A stretch of 64,000 nucleotides of DNA from Microbulbifer variabilis (lineage in GTDB: Bacteria; Pseudomonadota; Gammaproteobacteria; Pseudomonadales; Cellvibrionaceae), in assembly GCF_023716485.1 (NCBI RefSeq), contig NZ_CP092418.1:2401001-2465000 (forward strand). The letters run 5' to 3'. This document shows, in pieces, positions 56,247 to 64,000 of this stretch (the first letter of the stretch is position 1; the number at the start of each line of letters is the position of its first letter). Below the pieces are notes generated by a model that worked only from the letters and a program-made list of their open reading frames with translations, did not search any database and was not told the DNA's origin. Made by a program: the position numbers and the translations under genes.

Positions 56247-57260
56247 GTGATTAAGAAAATTTTTTCGAAAAGAGATCTAAAGCTTCCAATCATTGGCGGC
56301 TTGATAGCGGCAGCAAGCTTGCTATCAACAACGGCAACAGCCGAAGTTGATATAAATCAATTACGTCAACAATCAAAAATTATGTTCGGCACTCTCTCAG
56401 AAACTATGCCAGGCAGTGAGAATGACACCCCAGCTATGGTTGAGCTTGGAAAAACACTGTTCATGGACAAACGACTTTCAGTCAATGATAGCCAGTCCTG
56501 TAACAGCTGCCATCAAGTAGGGAACTACAACGGTTCGGGCGTTGACAATGAAGCGACATCACCGGGAGCTTTACCTGGTACCAAGGGTGATCGAAACTCT
56601 CCAACGGTCTGGAATTCAGGATTCCAAATGGCTCAATTTTGGGATGGTCGCGCAGAGGACCTGAAGGAACAGGCCAAAGGTCCAATTCTAAACCCTGTAG
56701 AGATGGGAATGCCTTCAGAAGAGGCTGTTGAGACAAAGATTTCAAAAATTGCCGAATATCAACAAAGTTTCAAACACGCCTTTGGTAAAGAAAATGCTAT
56801 CTCTTACGACAATATTGCTCAGGCCATAGCTGCATTTGAGCGCACCCTGATTACGAATGATCGTTTTGATGATTTTATGAGCGGCGATGATCAGGCTATG
56901 ACAAAAAGTGAGTTAAAGGGCTTGCAAACCTTTATCAACACTGGTTGTTCGGCATGCCACAATGGTGCAACCTTGGGTGGAAACATGTACCAGAAGATGG
57001 GGCTAGTCAACCAATACCCACACCAAGAAGATTTAGGTCGTTATAAAGTTACAGGCCTTGAAAAAGATAAAATGATGTTTAAAGTTCCAATGTTACGCGA
57101 TATAAGCAGAAGCGCTCCTTACTTCCACGACGGGCGTGTAGAAACCATTGAACAAGCAATTTACGATATGGCTTGGTACCAATTGGGGCAGAAATTAAGC
57201 ACACAACAAGTAGATGATATTGCAACTTTCCTAAATGCTTTAGAGCATCAAACCCATTAA
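56247..57260 (+). CDS. Di-haem cytochrome c peroxidase (CcpA/MauG family)
   Basis: 337 residues with a signal peptide (GGLIAAASLLSTTATA). Two haem c sites: CNSCHQ in the N-terminal domain and CSACHNG in the C-terminal domain, the latter with a Met ligand likely in MFKVPMLRDI. Other family marks are GDRNSPTVWNSGFQ, FWDGRAEDLKEQAKGPI, PVEMGM and APYFHDGRVETIEQAI. A periplasmic enzyme that reduces hydrogen peroxide with electrons from small cytochromes. GTG 56247 follows GGGAGAG. A terminator hairpin lies 8 bases after the stop. Confidence 0.92.
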   Translation: MIKKIFSKRDLKLPIIGGLIAAASLLSTTATAEVDINQLRQQSKIMFGTLSETMPGSENDTPAMVELGKTLFMDKRLSVNDSQSCNSCHQVGNYNGSGVDNEATSPGALPGTKGDRNSPTVWNSGFQMAQFWDGRAEDLKEQAKGPILNPVEMGMPSEEAVETKISKIAEYQQSFKHAFGKENAISYDNIAQAIAAFERTLITNDRFDDFMSGDDQAMTKSELKGLQTFINTGCSACHNGATLGGNMYQKMGLVNQYPHQEDLGRYKVTGLEKDKMMFKVPMLRDISRSAPYFHDGRVETIEQAIYDMAWYQLGQKLSTQQVDDIATFLNALEHQTH

Positions 57261-58126
57261 GGTATTTCCCACCCTTCGGGGTGGGCCCCTTTCGCTCTAT
57301 TTAATTTTGGCTAGGCTCGCGGATTTTAAATCACTACTCATTGATAACTTATTATCACTCTGCCCTACCTTTGTGTATCAGCCACGTTCAGAGATAGAAG
57401 CTAGCGGACTAAACAGTTTCCTAATTGCTAACCAGTTGGTAATGTATAGCCCTCTAACAATATCTATACCAAGTCGGAAAAGTGAAATCCATGGTGAGGT
57501 GTACAGTTTTAGCTATCGCTTTGCGGCAGCTACATTAGATTACCGTTCACTACCTGAGCATTCAGTTATCAGTTGTCTTTATCAGAAGGTGTTCTGTCCG
57601 TTTAAGGTCAAGTAATCTGATTTATTCGGCGGAAGGTATCAAGTTAATCAGTAGTGATTAGCTTAGCTTTAGACGATAGTATCGAATTCACATCTTTTCA
57701 GCTATTAGCTACTAATACAAGTTGCGACAGTCATGCCTCTGCTAATTAGATTTATTTAGATAAACCATTTGCACAAGGCGAGCCAAAGTCACTTTCTCAA
57801 CACAGAAACCTAAGAGTATTACGAAATTATTAACGCAATATTTCATGAGATTGCAGAATCAACTTTTAAAATCTTCGTGAGATCAGTTTCTCACTATACG
57901 CCATCTCTGTTTGACCCGATCAACAACAAAGTCTTACATTGCTGAACGAATTTTGAAGTTCGAACAGCCAGCATACATCACTTACTTTATCCAACAATAA
58001 TTTAATATGCGGCATTGCATGAAATTCGTTGAACTTTCTAAATTATATGATTAATTTTTAACAAAAAATATTTCCCCTCCAAAGAGTTACTTCTATTTGG
58101 TCAAAAAAACAATATAGGACTTGATC
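57261..58126. other. Long AT-rich intergenic stretch
   Basis: About 870 bases holding the peroxidase terminator and no convincing gene. A 102-codon frame at 57307-57615 starts only with TTG, has no ribosome site and no recognisable content. The right end should hold the promoter of the large secreted-protein gene. Confidence 0.4.
57268..57285 (+). terminator. Terminator after the peroxidase gene
   Basis: Perfect 7-bp stem CCCACCC and GGGTGGG with a stable TTCG tetraloop, followed by CCCCTTTCGCTC. Confidence 0.75.
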
Positions 58127-61100
58127 ATGAAGCTCAAAAAAATAGGTGCGTGTATCGCACTTACGTTTATTCTAATTTTACCAGCATATGCCCATGCAGG
58201 ATTGTGGGATAAATTTACAACCTGGGTTGTTGATACTTGGGATACTGTTGAAGAGAGAGTTGAAGAGATTATTGAGGATGTCGTTACAACTGTAGAGGAT
58301 GGTGTAACGTCAGCCATTGGTTTCTTTGTAGATACCGGTGAGTGGATATACGATGGACTAACGACCGTGGTTGAAGGTTCACTTAATTTCTTCTACGGCG
58401 TTGCCGATGGTACAGTCACGGCATTAAATTACTTCGGCATGGATCTCGATATATCGGACTGGTTCACCACGGGGGGGCAGAATTCCGAGGACGGTGCGCG
58501 GCTGTGGAGCCTTACAGACTATGATACTTCCTCGCATCCTGCATATTTAAATGCCTTCCGTGATCGGCAGGTAGCTTATATCGAACGCGTTCTTGATTCA
58601 TCCAAAGCTGAACCTAATAACGATCATTATGTACTCAGGGCATATTATGATTTACCACTAGATAAAGAGGCTCTGGCTCGGGGGCTGACCGATCTTTTTA
58701 CACCAGGAAAGCACGCTTACAAAAACCCTGATATGCGCCTGATAGAATATATTAGACTATTGGCGGAGAGTGATGAGTACGATGATATTATCCTGAGTGA
58801 AATTATCAAACTACCTTATTGGCAGGATGAAGATACTGAAGGAAAGCGAGTATACACTTCTGAAAATCACGTACTTATGTGGCTATCTTCCAGCTGGTTA
58901 CTATCTGAAATGGAAGGTTGGGATATAGGTGGTGGGCCCGAAAAACTAAGGGAGCGTCTTGTACGTTATCTGGAGGTTAAAAAGCAGTTTGGAGTATATG
59001 AGTCTACTTCAAATGTTTATAGCCCATTTTCCCTAACAGCATTGTTAAATTTATACGACTATGCCCAGGATACAGAGATTAAAACCCTAGCTGGACAGGT
59101 TGCCCTCATTTTTCTTAATGATATCGCTATGGTCACCAACGACCTTGGTGCTGCTATAGCTGTCGATTCAAGGACCTATGAAGGTGTTCACCAAGATCTT
59201 AACTTCTTGAATAATAAGTTCGCACGATATACCGCGTTGATTACTGGCAAAGGTCCACAAGATTTTACGGGTAGTACCCATATGGATATTTTTGCCATGA
59301 CTACACTTGATGTAAGCAGTGTTGCCTATAATCGCCTTGAAAAACTTAATGGTGAAATTAACATAAGCTATTCTTCCGGCCATCCTATCTCTGAAGTTGA
59401 TACCGTATGGGCTGGGTTGGACCTCCAGGATAAGTTAATTTTCTCTCAATCTGCCGGCGCCTATGCCCACCCAGAACTGATTGATGAGATGCTGGAATAT
59501 TACCTGAATCCACTTGCCGGTCTGAACTTCTTTTTGGAAGATTTGATTGTGGAGTCTAACCTGGCAGATGACGTAGTCGACATGTCAGGTGTTCTTCTTA
59601 CTGAAACCAGTGCACCTTTCACCACAAGCTCAATTATTTCAGAAAAAACCATGGATCTGTATCGCCATGGCAATGTGCAATTATCGTCATACCAGGATTT
59701 CCATGCGGGGAATGCAGGTTGGCAGCAGCTGCCCTGGATAGCAACAACCGGTACTATACCGGTTTATACTCGGTCAGGTGCGGAATACGGTGGCTGGAAG
59801 GCTGGTGGCCAGGAGCAAATGAACACGCACTTACCCTATATAAAGCAAAATAAGAATGTAGCCATGGTTTTGTACAAACCTGCGATGGAGCTGCGCTTTA
59901 TGGATGGTGTTAACAGAGCAACTGACTTCTTACCTGTAGATGACTTTCTAACTGCACCAGTAAATTTGCATTGGCCAACAGAGCAATTCGATGAAGCTAC
60001 CAGTTTCCAGAACTGGTTGTTTGCACGTGAGGGTGATGGTTATGTGGCTGTTTATCGTCACTGCCTGGATACCAAAACCTTTATTCGTAATGAGGAGGTT
60101 GTAGAAATTTACAGCTGTAGTGCTGATGAACAAGTCTGGGCAACAGTTGTTGGTAATACCCAGACTCACGAAAGCTTTAGTAATTTCATTTTTACTGTGT
60201 CACAAGCCAAGATCAAAAGCAAATGGTACTGGAGCTGGGCAGAGACCCGCCATGTATGGGAGACAACTTTAGAAGTCGATGGAAAGACCTTAAGTTTTGG
60301 CTGGGAAGCAAACGTAGATGATTTAACGGATAGAGAAATGTGGGAATTGGCCAGTGCTAATAACGCATCTACTATCGAAATGGCTTCGGTGAGTGGATTC
60401 CAGGTCAATAATGTAACAGACACAGAAACTAATACCGGTCATGGCAACTGCGAGAGTTCAAACGATGTGCTTTTACATCAAAATGTAAGCTTTAACGGTT
60501 TTGATCCAACAATATTACGTATGGCAGAGGCCGATAACGGTGAATGCTATCTGATTAACGTAGAAGATCAGTCACAAGATATGGAATTGATCCATGAAGG
60601 TGAAAAGGTCGATGTAGTGCGTTTTACTAACCGGCGCTTTGTAGGTGGCGAGGCTGATAAGGCTTACGGGATAAATCACGAATGGACTACTATAGAGTTG
60701 GACTTCAGTTATGAAAACCCTGTGGTGTTTGCTTCAGTAATTGGTATTGCCGGCACTGACCCGATAACAACTGAGATTCGCAATATCACTTCAACCAGCT
60801 TCGATGTGCGTGTTGCGGAGTTTGCCTGGAACGATGGCATCCATACAACGGAAGTGGTGCATTATGTAGTGATGGAGGCTGGTAGTTACTCAATTGCCAA
60901 TGGATTGCAGCTTCATATTGGCGCCGTTGCACTGGAAGATAATTTGAGTGGCTCCCCGGACTTTGAAACTGTCGGGGTCGACTTACAGGATTACTTGCTT
61001 ATCAGCCAAGTACAAGGTAGTGACAGGGATGAAACACTAAGCACGCGTGTCAGAAATAAGAAAACTGGCACATTTGAAATGAGCCTGATGGTACAGGAGG

Positions 61101-61612
61101 CAAACAGTGATAATGAGGAAACTATAAAGGCAGTTGTAGGTTATTTGGCTGTCGGAAAGCCCCCAGTCAAATCCTTAAAAGTGGCACTTAAAGGTGCCCA
61201 CGGGAAGTATCTGGGTGCAGCAGGTAATGGAGGAAATGGCAAAACTGCCAACGCCAATGCCTCAGTAATTGGTAGCCATGAGACTATTGTCCTTACAGGA
61301 AATAGCCTGCAACAGGGTTGCCTAATAGACGGGGATGAAGTGTGGCTGCAAAGCACCGGTGGTTATTACTACAGTGCCCAACAAAGTGGTGCTTTAGATG
61401 TCGATAGAACGGCTAGGTACAGCTGGGAAACATTTAAGTTGATCAACCATTCAGACAATACGGGCTGTTTACGAAATGATGACTTGATTTCCTTATACAA
61501 CCCTGAACATGGTAATTACATCGTTGCAGAATCAGATGGCCGGGCTAATGCGAATCGCAAAGCAATAGGTTCCTGGGAGAAATTTATTGTTTACGATCTA
61601 AACGATAACTAA
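58127..61612 (+). CDS. Large secreted multidomain protein with lectin-like repeats and beta-trefoil
   Basis: 1161 residues. Signal peptide (IGACIALTFILILPAYAHA), then an acidic amphipathic stretch (about 25-110). A mostly helical region (about 130-470) with YTSENHVLMWLSSSWLLSE recalls alpha/alpha-toroid glycan-acting enzymes, but no catalytic motif is certain. A beta-rich middle (about 500-830) follows. Two tandem domains of about 95 residues (VVFASVIGIAGTDPITTEIR; LLISQVQGSDRDETLSTRVR) resemble H-type lectin-like modules. The last 140 residues hold three repeats (KYLGAAGNGGNG, GYYYSAQQSGALD, NYIVAESDGRANAN), a fascin-like beta-trefoil. Probably a glycan-binding exoprotein. ATG 58127. Confidence 0.75.
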   Translation: MKLKKIGACIALTFILILPAYAHAGLWDKFTTWVVDTWDTVEERVEEIIEDVVTTVEDGVTSAIGFFVDTGEWIYDGLTTVVEGSLNFFYGVADGTVTALNYFGMDLDISDWFTTGGQNSEDGARLWSLTDYDTSSHPAYLNAFRDRQVAYIERVLDSSKAEPNNDHYVLRAYYDLPLDKEALARGLTDLFTPGKHAYKNPDMRLIEYIRLLAESDEYDDIILSEIIKLPYWQDEDTEGKRVYTSENHVLMWLSSSWLLSEMEGWDIGGGPEKLRERLVRYLEVKKQFGVYESTSNVYSPFSLTALLNLYDYAQDTEIKTLAGQVALIFLNDIAMVTNDLGAAIAVDSRTYEGVHQDLNFLNNKFARYTALITGKGPQDFTGSTHMDIFAMTTLDVSSVAYNRLEKLNGEINISYSSGHPISEVDTVWAGLDLQDKLIFSQSAGAYAHPELIDEMLEYYLNPLAGLNFFLEDLIVESNLADDVVDMSGVLLTETSAPFTTSSIISEKTMDLYRHGNVQLSSYQDFHAGNAGWQQLPWIATTGTIPVYTRSGAEYGGWKAGGQEQMNTHLPYIKQNKNVAMVLYKPAMELRFMDGVNRATDFLPVDDFLTAPVNLHWPTEQFDEATSFQNWLFAREGDGYVAVYRHCLDTKTFIRNEEVVEIYSCSADEQVWATVVGNTQTHESFSNFIFTVSQAKIKSKWYWSWAETRHVWETTLEVDGKTLSFGWEANVDDLTDREMWELASANNASTIEMASVSGFQVNNVTDTETNTGHGNCESSNDVLLHQNVSFNGFDPTILRMAEADNGECYLINVEDQSQDMELIHEGEKVDVVRFTNRRFVGGEADKAYGINHEWTTIELDFSYENPVVFASVIGIAGTDPITTEIRNITSTSFDVRVAEFAWNDGIHTTEVVHYVVMEAGSYSIANGLQLHIGAVALEDNLSGSPDFETVGVDLQDYLLISQVQGSDRDETLSTRVRNKKTGTFEMSLMVQEANSDNEETIKAVVGYLAVGKPPVKSLKVALKGAHGKYLGAAGNGGNGKTANANASVIGSHETIVLTGNSLQQGCLIDGDEVWLQSTGGYYYSAQQSGALDVDRTARYSWETFKLINHSDNTGCLRNDDLISLYNPEHGNYIVAESDGRANANRKAIGSWEKFIVYDLNDN

Positions 61613-61624
61613 CAAGTACCAAGC

Positions 61625-61661
61625 GGGCACCCACATCCATTCTTACTGGGTTTGGGTGCCC
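61625..61661 (+). terminator. Terminator after the large secreted protein
   Basis: An 8-bp stem GGGCACCC and GGGTGCCC with a 21-base loop, 12 bases past the stop, followed by TAATCTTTGG. Confidence 0.65.
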
Positions 61662-61747
61662 TAATCTTTGGAGATTACGTATCTGCAAAATTATCCTGTG
61701 TCAATAAGCTAGACAGATACTCATCAGTGATCCTAACTCGGAGCTTT

Positions 61748-62659
61748 TCAAGCTCCAAACTTTGGCTCCGGGAGCCCCCGAACACCAAGGCCATGAATAG
61801 CAAAAATACTACCTGGCTGCGGGTGACGAGCCAGTTCCTCAGGAGTTACAAATGATTGCTGTGAAGTAACATAGAGAGTTTCATAATTGTCGCCGCCGAA
61901 TGTAACGCAGGTGGGACTTCGGATCGGTAGGTCAATCTCACGATCAAGGCGGCCCTTAGGATCAATCCTTAAAATCTTACCGCCAAGATTCAAAGCAAAC
62001 CAATAATACCCTTCAGCATCGACTGTTGCGCCATCTACAATCGCGGGCTTACGCTCTTGAACTGAAAAGAACGGCCTTCGGTTACTGATACGGCCCTCAT
62101 CCATATCCAAGTCAAATACATAGACCATGCCACCAATGGTATCGCCAAAGTACATACGAGTGTCCTCTGGGTCGAAGGCAATCCCATTGGAACATACAAA
62201 GGAAAAGTCCTTAGCAACCTGGCGCACACTAAAATCAGGCTCAAGACAATATAAATGAGAGACTTTACCTTTCAATTGCGTATCCATACTACCGCACCAA
62301 AAACGCCCTCTTCGATCGATCTTTCCATCGTTTAGCCGGTTTTGGGGTAGATTCGGTTCCGGATCAACAACTGTCTCAAACTCCCCTGTTTCGAGGTCGA
62401 TGGTGCAGAATCCTGAATTGGCAGCGCCAACTAACCCTCTCCCCTTACGGAAACCAAAGGACCCTACCTGCTCCGGCATTTCCCAAGTCTTTCTTTCACC
62501 AGTAGAGATGTTTAGCCGCCGAATCGATGGCCGCCGGGGCCCTGCCAGATCAACCGAAGGGCCGACATGATCCGCCCAGTAGATAGAGGTGTCTTCTGCA
62601 TGCCAGATGGGTGTTTCTCCCAATCCATCGTTACACTCCCAAAGACATTCAATCTCCAT
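61748..62659 (-). CDS. SMP-30/gluconolactonase-family protein
   Basis: 303 residues forming a six-bladed propeller. The metal ligands of the family are seen: Glu in DGLGETPIWH, Asn in SNGIAFDPED and Asp in DGATVDAEGYYWFAL, with NDGKIDRRGRFWCGS as the substrate loop. Such enzymes hydrolyse sugar lactones in the cytoplasm. ATG 62659 is chosen with AAGGG 8 bases upstream; a TTG two codons earlier is an alternative. It lies 33 bases downstream of the pyroglutamyl peptidase gene, probably one transcript. Confidence 0.88.
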   Translation of the reverse strand: MEIECLWECNDGLGETPIWHAEDTSIYWADHVGPSVDLAGPRRPSIRRLNISTGERKTWEMPEQVGSFGFRKGRGLVGAANSGFCTIDLETGEFETVVDPEPNLPQNRLNDGKIDRRGRFWCGSMDTQLKGKVSHLYCLEPDFSVRQVAKDFSFVCSNGIAFDPEDTRMYFGDTIGGMVYVFDLDMDEGRISNRRPFFSVQERKPAIVDGATVDAEGYYWFALNLGGKILRIDPKGRLDREIDLPIRSPTCVTFGGDNYETLYVTSQQSFVTPEELARHPQPGSIFAIHGLGVRGLPEPKFGA

Positions 62660-62692
62660 TGTCAAAACCCTTCTTAATAGTTTCAGTAGGTC

Positions 62693-63361
62693 TTAGACTT
62701 GAAACTTGGATGGAATAGGAACATCAATATCCTCAGTATGTAGCAATGCGGCCTCTATTCCAGCATGGACACCAAGTGCTGAGGTCTCTCTGGACATGCT
62801 GGGTGTACCAAGGTTTTCGGGCAAAGCCGCTACTTGAGGTAATTGCGGAAGGTGAATCCACCCTGCGCGTATATCCAGTTGATTGCTGGCAATAAAGTGC
62901 AAAACGCCATACATCAAGTGATTACAGCAAAAAGTGGCGGCATTATCCGAAATATCTGTAGGCACTCCGGCTTCACGCATTGCCCTAACCATAGCTCTGA
63001 GAGGAAGATTACTACGATAGGCTACCGGTCCACTGGCAACCGTAGGTGCGCCCTGCATCTCTACGCCACGATTGTCCTTCAGGTTGTATCGAGTAGAATC
63101 GTTAAAATTTTGAGCAATTCGCTCTACCGTAACCATCGATCGCCCACCATATTCACCCATCATGATCACTATTTGTGGACGGAGCTCATCTATAGCGCTA
63201 GTTACTACGTCAATACACTCAAAGAAGTTACTAGGAACCAGGATTCCAAAAACATCTGAATTCCCAATACGGGTACCATCCAAAACACGCATTACCGATT
63301 CTGCAGGATTTATTGGCGTATGCCCGAATGGTTCAAAGCCGGTCACTAAAACCTTTTTCAT
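62693..63361 (-). CDS. pcp: Pyroglutamyl-peptidase I (C15)
   Basis: 222 residues: VLVTGFEPFGHTPINPAESV at the N-terminus, catalytic Glu in VTVERIAQNFNDSTR, Cys in NAATFCCNHLMYGVLHF and His in RAGWIHLPQLPQ, complete for the family. It removes N-terminal pyroglutamate from peptides in the cytoplasm. The C-terminus is slightly extended (TEDIDVPIPSKFQV). ATG 63361. It is upstream of and likely co-transcribed with the lactonase gene. Confidence 0.92.
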   Translation of the reverse strand: MKKVLVTGFEPFGHTPINPAESVMRVLDGTRIGNSDVFGILVPSNFFECIDVVTSAIDELRPQIVIMMGEYGGRSMVTVERIAQNFNDSTRYNLKDNRGVEMQGAPTVASGPVAYRSNLPLRAMVRAMREAGVPTDISDNAATFCCNHLMYGVLHFIASNQLDIRAGWIHLPQLPQVAALPENLGTPSMSRETSALGVHAGIEAALLHTEDIDVPIPSKFQV

Positions 63362-63863
63362 GACAATGCTCTTTGAGTAGTTTGAAATTGGCCTTCAGAA
63401 ATGTGTTGTCTGATTCTATTTATCAAGAATAGAAACTTTTAAGGGCTCAGACCTAAAAGAACGACTTTGCTGATGTGTTTGATTGGCACAATATGCCAAT
63501 TAAGAGGCTGTTTTGAACCATAGATCTGTAGAAAGACAGCAGAAGCGTTTTTCAGATAGACGTGAACTTGGTCTCCAATAACTAAAGAACAATCTGCAGG
63601 CTTATATCTCGGTATGTCGACCAGTGCCTAGCGACACGCATCTCTCACTGAGAGTGAGTGTACTTAAACTCTCCCTGATATCACACGCCTGGAATGCGCC
63701 GCCAGTAAGTGTGGTACGGTGCATCATAACTTCCGGAGCGAACCTGCCCTGCCCTACATATACAGAGTTTTTTCTGCCTCAATTTGTAATGATAAATATT
63801 TGTGCAATTAAGTACTTTACTTGGCTGTCCACCGTATACCAACAACAACTTCATTTCCTTTCT
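63362..63863. other. Intergenic before the second integrase
   Basis: About 500 bases. It contains a small hairpin, CTCACT-GAG-AGTGAG, in the 63640-63660 region. The last 25 or so bases (ACCAACAACAACT and TTTCT before ATG) match the corresponding stretch before the first integrase; further upstream the two differ. No gene seen. Confidence 0.4.
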
Positions 63864-64000
63864 ATGTCTGCCTCCAATCAATCACCAGCACCAATCATCG
63901 ACAACCTGAGTAATCTTGAGAATCCATTCCGCTGCACCAGCTTTTCCGCTAGTCATTATCTCAGTAAGCAGATTCCTGGTGCGGATACCGATCTGGAGTT
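63864..64000 (+). CDS. Tyrosine recombinase, second copy, 5' end only
   Basis: The first 45 codons, cut by the window end. The protein begins MSASNQSPAPIIDNLSNLEN and differs from the integrase at 52031 at four of its first 45 residues and, by my alignment, at 13 of 137 bases, half of them silent. The catalytic part lies outside. It is in the same orientation as the first copy, 11.8 kb away. Confidence 0.88.
   Translation, partial: MSASNQSPAPIIDNLSNLENPFRCTSFSASHYLSKQIPGADTDLE

Noticed and set aside
57307..57615. 102-codon plus-strand open frame after the peroxidase gene
   Set aside because: TTG-only start right behind a terminator, no ribosome site, composition not protein-like.

Overview
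The window looks like a chromosomal segment of a marine or soil gammaproteobacterium, most likely of the Cellvibrionales/Microbulbifer type. This is inferred from protein content (a group 3 NiFe hydrogenase with Hyp proteins, a very large NdvB-type glucan synthase, HME-RND efflux, many secreted proteins) and from moderate GC; no rRNA or other marker gene is present, so the genus is a guess.

Positions 1-18.8 kb are GC-richer, tightly packed and all on the + strand. They hold the 3' end of a NiFe hydrogenase large subunit, its maturation peptidase, hypA (missing its zinc finger), hypF, hypC, hypD and hypE, mostly overlapping or a few bases apart. A P-type cation ATPase, a tandem universal stress protein and a 2884-residue cyclic beta-glucan synthase-like protein follow. 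No hypB is visible.

Positions 18.8-29.7 kb are AT-richer accessory DNA: a frameshifted membrane-protein gene, a TonB-like protein, a secreted protein, a Tat-type serine hydrolase, a urea transporter, an SDR/HxlR divergent pair, a second SDR, a membrane-anchored GOGAT-domain protein and a class 3 lipase.

Positions 29.8-38.6 kb form one coherent metal-efflux locus: BlaI-type repressor, short M56 membrane peptidase, TolC/CzcC, adaptor (CzcB type, with an in-frame amber codon 22 codons before its natural end), CzcA pump, HupE/UreJ protein, a membrane-anchored protein and a DUF6488-like periplasmic protein. Two copies of the same palindrome, AAAAACC-N11-GGTTTTT, lie over the blaI promoter and at the start of the TolC gene. 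They are the best candidate for a new regulatory circuit here.

Positions 38.6-52 kb are a patchwork of small accessory enzymes (SRPBCC, ArsR, RibD-like reductases, YdeI, VOC, DUF899, alpha/beta hydrolase), a possible papain-like protein and a thiol-peroxide defence group (redoxin, LysR, peroxiredoxin, AhpD-like), followed by a crotonase. It also carries gene relics, including an sbcD 5' fragment and a redoxin fragment.

Two close copies of a tyrosine recombinase (52.0 kb, and 63.9 kb cut by the window end) bracket about 11.8 kb. That interval holds SRPBCC, MerR, an AraC relic, a di-haem peroxidase, a 1161-residue secreted multidomain protein, an SMP-30 lactonase and pyroglutamyl peptidase, and is probably a mobile or recombination-prone island. 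I saw no rRNA, tRNA, CRISPR array or intact insertion sequence.
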